DNA of 6,312 nt from Flavobacteriales bacterium (GTDB lineage Bacteria > Bacteroidota > Bacteroidia > Flavobacteriales_D > Cryomorphaceae), in assembly GCA_020200995.1 (NCBI GenBank), contig JAIVHQ010000278.1, positions 1 to 6,312 on the forward strand, written 5' to 3'. This document shows positions 1 to 5,556 of this stretch, one piece after another; within the stretch, counting starts at the first letter, position 1, and every line of letters starts with the position of its first letter. The position numbers were made by a program, and so were the translations under genes. The notes under the pieces were generated by a model. The model did no database searches, was not told the origin of the DNA, and was given only the letters and a program-made list of their open reading frames with translations.

Positions 1-1
1 T

Positions 2-871
2 CAGAAGCACATTGTACCTGTGGTGGATGCTGCGTTGAAGGCCGCCAAAATTGCTCCCGGCCAGCTCTCGGCTGTGGCTTATACACTAGGGCCCGGATTG
101 CTCGGCTCCCTGCTCGTGGGCAGTTCTTTTGCGAAAAGCATGGCGCAGGCCCTCGGAATCCCGGCCTACCCCATCCATCACATGAAAGCCCATATTCTGG
201 CGCACTTCATCGACGACGATCGACTCACACCGCCCGGGTTTCCATTTCTCTGCCTCACAGTGAGCGGCGGGCACACACAAATTGTACAAGCAACGGGACC
301 CGACGACCTGAAAATTATGGGTGAAACCCTGGATGATGCAGCTGGTGAAGCCTTTGACAAAGCAGCCAAACTCATGGGCCTTCCCTACCCGGGCGGTCCG
401 CATGTGGACAAAGCTGCTGCCCTCGGTAATCCTGATGCGTACAGTTTTCCAAGACCAAAATCCGGCGGACTTGATTTCAGTTTCAGCGGGTTGAAGACTT
501 CATTTCGGAATTTCATCGAACGGGAAGAGCGCCGAACCCCCGGCTTTATCGCGGCAAACCTCAACGACCTCTGTGCCTCTCTTCAACACACGATCATCGA
601 CATGCTCATTTCCAGACTCAAAGAAGCTGCGGAACTAACTGGAATCAAGCGAATCGCAATGGCAGGCGGCGTTTCCGCAAATTCGGGATTGCGTAAAGCA
701 CTCTCTGAAACAGCCAAAGCCGAGGGCTGGACTACGCACACCCTCCCACTGGAATACTGCACCGATAACGGGGCGATGATTGCCGCTGCGGGGATGTTTG
801 CCCACGCCGATCAGGCGCCGCACTCCATCGCCGATGCGGCCCGAGCCCGCTGGGCGATGGACTCAAAGTGA
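2..871 (+). CDS. tsaD: tRNA N6-adenosine threonylcarbamoyltransferase TsaD (5' end cut by window edge)
   Basis: TsaD (Kae1/Gcp/YgjD family) transfers the threonylcarbamoyl group from threonylcarbamoyl-AMP to A37 of ANN-decoding tRNAs, acting in the cytoplasm with TsaB and TsaE. The frame is open from base 2, so the gene starts outside the window. The visible protein is 289 residues, and by comparison with E. coli TsaD (337 aa) about 50 N-terminal residues are missing; the GTG at 20 is therefore an internal Val. Family marks seen in order: AYTLGPGLLGSLLVG; the metal-binding HMKAH (His codons 179-181 and 191-193); SGGHTQ (263-280); the DDAAGEAFDK and YPGGP block; GLDFSFSGLKT; AGGVSAN; and CTDNGAMIA, whose Asp (764-766) is the third metal ligand. 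All key residues present in this part are intact. The stop overlaps the 3' end of the convergent hydrolase gene by 9 bp. Confidence 0.97.
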   Translation, partial: QKHIVPVVDAALKAAKIAPGQLSAVAYTLGPGLLGSLLVGSSFAKSMAQALGIPAYPIHHMKAHILAHFIDDDRLTPPGFPFLCLTVSGGHTQIVQATGPDDLKIMGETLDDAAGEAFDKAAKLMGLPYPGGPHVDKAAALGNPDAYSFPRPKSGGLDFSFSGLKTSFRNFIEREERRTPGFIAANLNDLCASLQHTIIDMLISRLKEAAELTGIKRIAMAGGVSANSGLRKALSETAKAEGWTTHTLPLEYCTDNGAMIAAAGMFAHADQAPHSIADAARARWAMDSK

Positions 872-1726
872 TTTTTCAAAATGCGCTATCGTGGCATCGA
901 CTGCCCGGTCCAGGTGGCGGGGCAATTGGTCATCCGTCCACGGGTGCTTACCACCGAAAGTGTGGCCCGCATCGGGGACGAGGATTTTGGCTCCTTCGGG
1001 AAAAGTAGTGGCCAATCGTTCGGCGTCACCGGGGTCTACAGCCTCGTCGGCGGTGCCATGAATGGCCAGGGCGGGGCAATTCAGTCGAGAAGCTGCGGCG
1101 AGAATATCGAGGCGATCGCGGTTGGAGATGTAATCCTCGTAAAAACTGTAGTAATGGGGCATTTTCTGCCCTGTTCGGGCGTTTTCCACGTGAGCGACAC
1201 CCGTGGCCTTCCATTCGCTGAGATCGAAGGAAAAACGCTCGCCAAAGTCGGCCACGGAGGCCCAAAGCGCAAGGGCCGACACTTTCGAATTCTCAGCAGC
1301 CGAAATCACAGAGATGCCCCCGCCCCGGCTGTGACCTATCAGGGCAAGTTGGTCCCATTTTGCGGTATGCCCTTCCACATCGAGCCCATTGAGCGCAGCC
1401 GCAATAACTGTGTTTAAATCGTCAACCTCCATGGAGTAGGTATTCCTGGCAAAAGCTTCCAAATCAGGAAAGTCAATGGGATCAGCGACAGTACCTCCAT
1501 TGTGGGAAAAATTGAATTTCAGGAAATCGAAGCCCTGACGGGCAAACTTTTGTGCAACGAGGTTCCAGCACCCCCAGTCCTTAAAGCCTTTGTAGCCGTG
1601 AGCGAAAACCACCAGCGGTGCTACTGACTTTTTTTCGGAAAGGTGTAAATCAAAAGGTGTGGGACGCCCATCCGCGCCGATAATAGTGCCCGTTGTCCGT
1701 AGAATATTCGAATCTGAAATGGTCAA
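863..1726 (-). CDS. alpha/beta hydrolase, dienelactone hydrolase-like
   Basis: A 287-residue single-domain alpha/beta hydrolase. An FAHGYKGFKDW segment (residues 41-51) supplies the HG oxyanion-hole motif after strand beta-3. The nucleophile elbow is GHSRGG with Ser133. The acid is probably Asp227 in HGTADEAVD, and the catalytic His is His255 in DAGHTFG, so the full triad is present. There is no signal peptide or membrane segment, so it is probably cytoplasmic. The closest broad groups are dienelactone hydrolase and acyl-peptide-hydrolase-like folds; the substrate cannot be read from sequence, and an esterase or peptidase-like activity is possible. The start is TTG at 1726-1724: the frame is closed by TAA five codons upstream (1741-1739) with no ATG or GTG between, and the next in-frame Met is residue 100, inside the fold. 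No Shine-Dalgarno is visible. It converges on tsaD with a 9-bp overlap of coding ends and diverges from the TPR gene. Confidence 0.9.
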   Translation of the reverse strand: MTISDSNILRTTGTIIGADGRPTPFDLHLSEKKSVAPLVVFAHGYKGFKDWGCWNLVAQKFARQGFDFLKFNFSHNGGTVADPIDFPDLEAFARNTYSMEVDDLNTVIAAALNGLDVEGHTAKWDQLALIGHSRGGGISVISAAENSKVSALALWASVADFGERFSFDLSEWKATGVAHVENARTGQKMPHYYSFYEDYISNRDRLDILAAASRLNCPALAIHGTADEAVDPGDAERLATTFPEGAKILVPDAGHTFGGKHPWTDDQLPRHLDRAVDATIAHFEKSL

Positions 1727-1761
1727 TTTATGAAGTCTTTAGAATGAAAAATAAAACTAAA

Positions 1762-1812
1762 TTATTGCAAAACAATGGTTTAATTTCAAAACTTTTGCAT
1801 TCAGCGCAATAA
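1762..1812. repeat. nested short inverted repeats in the divergent AT-rich spacer
   Basis: Two 7-bp perfect inverted repeats share one core. TTATTGC (1762-1768) pairs with GCAATAA (1806-1812), and TGCAAAA (1766-1772) pairs with TTTTGCA (1793-1799). They lie in the 193-bp AT-rich gap between the divergent hydrolase and TPR genes, nearer the hydrolase. They could form an operator or simply reflect base composition. There is no T-tract placement that would make them a terminator for either gene. Confidence 0.25.
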
Positions 1813-1850
1813 CATTGATAAAATTAAGGAAAAAGAAGTAATATGTTTTT

Positions 1851-1858
1851 TAAGTTTG
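1851..1858 (+). promoter_or_regulatory. candidate Bacteroidota-type -7 promoter element upstream of the TPR gene
   Basis: TAAGTTTG at this site matches the TAnnTTTG -7 consensus of the Bacteroidota primary sigma factor exactly. It would place transcription start a few bases downstream and leave a leader of about 55 nt before the TTG at 1920. The expected -33 TTTG about 20 bp upstream is not present (that stretch is purine-rich), so the call rests on one half-element and on position alone. Confidence 0.35.
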
Positions 1859-1919
1859 AGGGTCATTTAGAAGTGATTAATGATTTTTTCCTAAGCTTTA
1901 GAATCCTAAAACCCCGACT

Positions 1920-2858
1920 TTGAAGACCACGCTAACCATACTTACATCCGTTCTACTTACCCTGGCCACAGCCATGGGGCAAACTGCCCGCGAATATATG
2001 GTCGAAGCCAACAGAGCTCAAGCCTATTTTGACTATTCATCAGCGCTTAAACTCATGGGCAAGGCTGTAAAAGAAGAGCCTGACAATGCCGAAATCAGGT
2101 TGGAGCGCGGCAATTTAAACATGATGGTAGAGCGGTTTGACAAGGCAAAAGAAGACTTCTCGTATGTGCTTGGCCTCGATTCGATGAACGTGTATGCCTG
2201 GGCGGGCATGGCAGATTATCACCGCAATGTAGCAGAGCCGGACACCGCGCTGAAATGTGCTGAACTGGCGCAAATTCTTGCTTATGATAAACTATCACTG
2301 GCACTAGCGAAAATCGCTTTGGCAGATGTCCATCTGGCCGAAGGCCGAGAAGACACAGCGCTTTCACTTTACATAGTGAGTTTGGAAATTGACTCGACCA
2401 ATGTTCCCGCCTTAAAAAAAACGGCGCGACTCATGGTGGACAATGACCGCATCGACGAAGCCAACAGCTATTTGCTATCGGCCTACGCGCAAGATCGTTT
2501 TGACATGGAAGTCATGGTGAATCTCGCATTTACTTTTAACAAGCTCGAATTTTTTTCAGATGCCGTTTTTTACTGCAATCAGGCGTTGGAACTCGATCCG
2601 CAACATCCGCTTACACTCAGCAACAGGGCATACGCATTCATGAACATGGGCATGGATGATGAGGCATTGTCCGATATTAAGAAATCTTTGTCCAACGACG
2701 GCGCCAATCCTTTGGCGCATAAATACGCAGGTGAAATTTACCTCTCACTAAAGGAGAATTCAAAGGCCTGCAAAAGCTTCAAGAAAGCTCAAAAATTTGG
2801 GTATGAAGACCTCTACGGCAACGAACTCAGCAAGATTATTGAGAACAACTGCAATTGA
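1920..2858 (+). CDS. exported tetratricopeptide-repeat protein
   Basis: A 312-residue protein made almost entirely of TPR helical hairpins after a signal peptide. Residues 1-20 have a Lys at position 2, a hydrophobic core and a small-residue end (ATAMG before QTA), fitting signal peptidase I cleavage near residue 20. About seven to eight TPR units of ~34 residues follow, roughly at 23-56, 57-90, 91-124, 130-163, 164-197, 198-231, 232-264 and 265-298; the clearest contains YCNQALELDPQHP. TPR arrays are protein-protein scaffolds; the partner is unknown, and a periplasmic or envelope location is inferred from the signal. The start is TTG at 1920: TAG closes the frame at 1899-1901, no ATG lies between, and the next Met (residue 19) would remove the signal peptide. 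No Shine-Dalgarno is visible. The gene converges on parC across 47 bp without an evident terminator hairpin. Confidence 0.88.
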   Translation: MKTTLTILTSVLLTLATAMGQTAREYMVEANRAQAYFDYSSALKLMGKAVKEEPDNAEIRLERGNLNMMVERFDKAKEDFSYVLGLDSMNVYAWAGMADYHRNVAEPDTALKCAELAQILAYDKLSLALAKIALADVHLAEGREDTALSLYIVSLEIDSTNVPALKKTARLMVDNDRIDEANSYLLSAYAQDRFDMEVMVNLAFTFNKLEFFSDAVFYCNQALELDPQHPLTLSNRAYAFMNMGMDDEALSDIKKSLSNDGANPLAHKYAGEIYLSLKENSKACKSFKKAQKFGYEDLYGNELSKIIENNCN

Positions 2859-2905
2859 GCACTCAAAGAAGCGCAATAGTTTCAAGTGGTTACCATTTTA
2901 TACAA

Positions 2906-5077
2906 TCAGAACAATGTAGGTTGAGAACCCGGCCCATTTCGCTTTTCGTCTTTATGCTCCTCATCCTGGCTTTCTACCTCCGATGAACCCTCACCCGACG
3001 CTTTACCTTCTGAAGACTTTTCACTGACTGCCGCCTTGGCGGATACGGGTACTTCAACAACTTCTTCCTCTGCTTCAATCGGCTCCTCAATCCTGTCAAT
3101 GGTTTTCACCTTTGCAGCAGTTAACCTGTTGCCCATGGCCGACAGACCTTTGACTGAGATAAATTCCACGAGATCGATTTCTTCGTCCTCCCGGTCCTCG
3201 CTGCGGCGGTCAAACTGCAGCACCACCTTTGGTGAGGGGTGGGTGGTGGCAAATTCGAGGTAAGATTTTTCGTGCTCCGTAATGAAATTCAAAGGCTTCC
3301 TGGAATCCTCAGGCGAGAAACGCTTTACGTTAAATTGCTCCTTCTCTCCTTCCCAGTAAACAGCGGTAATGATCTTTTCCGGATCGAACTTCTCGATGGT
3401 CACGAGCTCCTCATCAAAGCGCGTGCTGAGGTCGAACCCGCTGATGCGATAGTACCCGCCCTGATAGATGGTCAGGATCTTGTCGTCGCCTTTGAAGGAG
3501 CCCAGGTAGGTGCCGCGACCGTCGGCGTTAAGCCGCTGCACAACGTCATCGAACCAAATTTTTCGCGGGGCGAGGGTGCTTGATCCCTTTTCTTTGAGGT
3601 CGATTTTGCTCACGAGGTTCTTCGTGAAGATATTGCCCTTCGAATTCCTGCCTTTGATCGACAGGTCGGAGAAATCCAGGTCCATGCGCAACTTTTTGAG
3701 GTTGGGTCTGGGCCTGAGCTTCGCCTGCACCACTTCGGCCTCTCCGTTTGGATTGGCGCTGAAGTAGAGTACTTTAGATCGGGGTTTTCCGGCAGTGAGG
3801 TCGTAATCCTTGTCGCGGGTGATGCTGGTCACTGCAAAGCGCTTCATCATGGCTGCACCTGAGGCGCCGTCCTGATAAATCATGTTGTAGATGGTGCGCT
3901 TGTCGCCCTTCTTCCATACACCCACGTGGATGATGTTCTTACCGACAAATTTCTTCGTGTCGATCTTGGTGACCACCATGGTGCCCTTTTCGTGAAATAC
4001 GATGATATCGTCGATGTCGGAGCAGTCGCAGACGAATTCGTCCTTGCGCAGTCCATAGCCGATGAAGCCTTCTTCGCGGTTCACATAGAGCTTCTTATTG
4101 GCCACCACCACTTTGGTGGCTTCGATGGTGTCGAAAGTCTTGATTTCGGTGCGGCGTTCCCTGCCGGCTCCGTACTTCTTCTTGAGGTTTTTGAAGTAGT
4201 CAATTGCAAACTCGATCAGGTTGTCGAGGTGGTGCTGCACCTGCGCCAGCTCGTCTTCGAGCCGTGAGATCAAATCTTCGGCCTTGAAGCTGTCGAACTT
4301 GGAAATCCGCTTGATGCGAATCTCAGTCAGTCGCACCACATCATCGTCGGTCACGGCGCGCTTGAGGTGCTTGGTGTGTGGCTTCAGGCCCTTGTGAATG
4401 TTGGCCATCACCTCTTCCCAGGTCTCAGCTTCTTCGATGTCGCGGTAGATGCGGTTCTCAATAAATATTTTTTCAAGAGAAGCAAAATGCCACTGCTCCA
4501 GCAGCTCAGACTTTCTTATCTCAAGTTCAAGTTTAAGAAGCTCCACAGTCTGATCCGTGGATATTTTCAGCATTTCATTGACGCCTACAAACCGCGGCTT
4601 GTCATTCTCAATGATGGCGGCATTGGGCGAAATGCTGATTTCGCAATCCGTAAATGCGTAGAGCGCATCGATTGATTTGTCAGGAGAAAGACCGGCTGGA
4701 AGGTGGACGATGATCTCTGCCTTATCGGCGGTATTGTCCTCGATCTTTTTGACCTTGATTTTGCCCTTGTCATTGGCTTTAACAATGGTCTCGATCAGGG
4801 ATGAAGTATTGGTTCCGTGGGGAATCTCGTCGATGACGAGGGTCTTGCTGTCCTGCTGTCTGATTTTGGCGCGCAGGCGAATGCGCCCGCCACGCAGGCC
4901 GTCGTTGTACTGTGAAAAATCAGCCATGCCTCCGTTGGGAAAATCGGGCATGATGTTGGTCTTCTTACCGCGCAGAATGGCAATCGAGGCATCCAGAAGT
5001 TCGTTGAAGTTGTGCGGAAGTATCTTGCAGGCGAGGCCCACGGCGATTCCTTCAGCGCCCTGTGCGAGCAGAAAGGC
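2906..5077 (-). CDS. parC: ParC C-terminal fragment (rest of breakage-reunion domain, coiled coil, beta-pinwheel, tail)
   Basis: This covers about 720 codons of authentic ParC sequence beginning with FLLAQGAEGIAVGL. The open frame extends back to an ATG at 5254-5252, but its first 60 codons there are a shadow of the N-terminal part. The first ATG within true ParC sequence is at 4951-4949, beyond the catalytic core. In order come the rest of the breakage-reunion and tower region (ILPHNFNELLDA, IDEIPHGTN), a charged alpha-helical coiled-coil and dimer-gate stretch around 4580-4190 (EKIFIENRIYRD is near its start), and a C-terminal domain of repeated strand-rich segments consistent with a six-blade DNA-wrapping pinwheel. 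No canonical QRRGGKG box is seen; IKGRNSKGNIFTK is the nearest. The last ~60 residues are a Glu/Ser/Lys-rich disordered tail ending QPTLF. Alone it lacks the catalytic Tyr. Confidence 0.82.
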   Translation of the reverse strand, partial: AFLLAQGAEGIAVGLACKILPHNFNELLDASIAILRGKKTNIMPDFPNGGMADFSQYNDGLRGGRIRLRAKIRQQDSKTLVIDEIPHGTNTSSLIETIVKANDKGKIKVKKIEDNTADKAEIIVHLPAGLSPDKSIDALYAFTDCEISISPNAAIIENDKPRFVGVNEMLKISTDQTVELLKLELEIRKSELLEQWHFASLEKIFIENRIYRDIEEAETWEEVMANIHKGLKPHTKHLKRAVTDDDVVRLTEIRIKRISKFDSFKAEDLISRLEDELAQVQHHLDNLIEFAIDYFKNLKKKYGAGRERRTEIKTFDTIEATKVVVANKKLYVNREEGFIGYGLRKDEFVCDCSDIDDIIVFHEKGTMVVTKIDTKKFVGKNIIHVGVWKKGDKRTIYNMIYQDGASGAAMMKRFAVTSITRDKDYDLTAGKPRSKVLYFSANPNGEAEVVQAKLRPRPNLKKLRMDLDFSDLSIKGRNSKGNIFTKNLVSKIDLKEKGSSTLAPRKIWFDDVVQRLNADGRGTYLGSFKGDDKILTIYQGGYYRISGFDLSTRFDEELVTIEKFDPEKIITAVYWEGEKEQFNVKRFSPEDSRKPLNFITEHEKSYLEFATTHPSPKVVLQFDRRSEDREDEEIDLVEFISVKGLSAMGNRLTAAKVKTIDRIEEPIEAEEEVVEVPVSAKAAVSEKSSEGKASGEGSSEVESQDEEHKDEKRNGPGSQPTLF

Positions 5078-5537
5078 CCCATTCGGTGGTTTTGGCATTG
5101 AACACCACTTCAAGGGCAAACTTGGAGAGCCGCGCCTCAATGTACCTCGGTGCGGCCGCGCCATCACCCGTGAGGGTGTTTCCCCAGTTTCCTTGGGCGT
5201 CGATGAGCAGGTCTTTCTGACCGAGCTGCACCAGGGCATCCCCGATACTGGCATCGCCGTGGGGGTGGTACTTCATGGTGTGGCCTATGATATTGGCCAC
5301 CTTGTTGTAGCGGCCGTCGTCCAGGTCCTTCATGGAGTGTAGGATGCGGCGCTGCACCGGCTTCAGTCCGTCGTTGATGGCGGGCACGGCACGCTCCAGG
5401 ATTACGTAAGATGCGTAATCCAGAAACCAGTCTTTGTACAGCCCTGCAACGGGAATCACCTTTTCACCATCCCGATCGGTTCCCTCCTCTTCGGGGCCGT
5501 TCAATTCGTTTTCCTCTTCGTGTTCGTTTTCGTCCAT
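5052..5537 (-). CDS. parC: ParC N-terminal fragment (winged-helix and catalytic tyrosine region)
   Basis: A 161-residue open frame, of which residues 1-153 are authentic ParC. Residues 1-26 form an acidic, low-complexity leader that E. coli ParC lacks. The fold proper starts near GLYKDWFLDYASYVI. Landmarks are the DNA-binding VQRRIL (61-66), the quinolone-region HPHGDASIGDA (91-101) and APRYIEARLS, with Tyr132 as the nucleophile that bonds to DNA. Residues 154-156 (GLS) still resemble the family's QLS; after that the frame is nonsense and ends at TGA. Translated alone, this piece lacks the tower, dimer gate and C-terminal domain and would not be an active topoisomerase. It could at most be a partial DNA- or ParE-binding fragment. 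Confidence 0.8.
   Translation of the reverse strand: MDENEHEEENELNGPEEEGTDRDGEKVIPVAGLYKDWFLDYASYVILERAVPAINDGLKPVQRRILHSMKDLDDGRYNKVANIIGHTMKYHPHGDASIGDALVQLGQKDLLIDAQGNWGNTLTGDGAAAPRYIEARLSKFALEVVFNAKTTEWGLSARTGR
5070..5079 (-). other. deletion scar in parC with microhomology
   Basis: On the minus strand, the bases after the Trp codon read GG and then CCTTTCT (5076-5070). In the upstream frame this gives Gly-Leu-Ser, matching the start of the family's QLSYDG segment. In the downstream frame the same bases give Phe-Leu, matching the FP(F/L)LLAQG segment about 18 residues later. One copy serving both flanks is what a deletion between two short direct repeats leaves. The missing sequence itself is inferred and not seen. 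Confidence 0.6.
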
Positions 5538-5556
5538 CGCTTAATGTGCGTCGTAA

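Larger units (their letters stand above)
2906..5537 (-). pseudogene. parC: DNA topoisomerase IV subunit A, frame-disrupted by an internal deletion
   Basis: ParC is the breakage-reunion subunit of topoisomerase IV, which decatenates replicated chromosomes with ParE. The ATG at 5537-5535 lies 19 bp after the parE stop, indicating one operon. Codons 1-153 (to Trp at 5081-5079) read in one frame, and the rest, from about 5074 to the TGA at 2908-2906, reads in another. The original frame stops at 5054-5052. By recalled family sequence, about 18 residues of a QLSYDGR...EPV.LPVKFP type should lie between the Trp and LLAQG. The best fit is a 53-nt loss, which gives the frame change seen. Apart from this the gene is intact: winged-helix domain, Tyr132, tower, coiled coil, C-terminal pinwheel and charged tail, about 890 residues when repaired. 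The decay-free remainder and usual essentiality of the gene favour a very recent mutation or an assembly error. GyrA is the alternative identity, but the adjacent ParE and the lack of a canonical GyrA box favour ParC. Confidence 0.85.

Noticed and set aside
881..1417. Plus-strand 178-codon open frame opposite the hydrolase
   Set aside because: The minus strand encodes a complete alpha/beta hydrolase with full triad; the plus-strand translation shows no domain.
1757..1790. Minus-strand TAATTTAG (1764-1757) with TTTG (1790-1787) as a promoter for the hydrolase
   Set aside because: The -7 half has a mismatch to TAnnTTTG and the 22-nt spacing looks long; in AT-rich sequence this is too weak to list.
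1727..1919. A small RNA or small protein gene in the AT-rich divergent spacer
   Set aside because: No open frame with a plausible start, no stable GC-rich hairpin with a T-tract and no recognisable RNA family; only the candidate -7 element and short inverted repeats are visible.
2855..2866. TTGAG-CA-CTCAA inverted repeat just at the TPR stop, considered as a terminator
   Set aside because: The stem is only 5 bp with a 2-nt loop, is not GC-rich and has no following T-tract on either strand.
3926..4267. Plus-strand open frames opposite parC (for example 3926-4267, 4367-4675, 4677-5342)
   Set aside because: They are antisense shadows of a strongly conserved gene, with no recognisable domain of their own.
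5052..5100. Programmed ribosomal frameshifting as the cause of the split parC frame
   Set aside because: No slippery heptamer with downstream structure is evident, and about 18 conserved residues are missing, which frameshifting would not explain.
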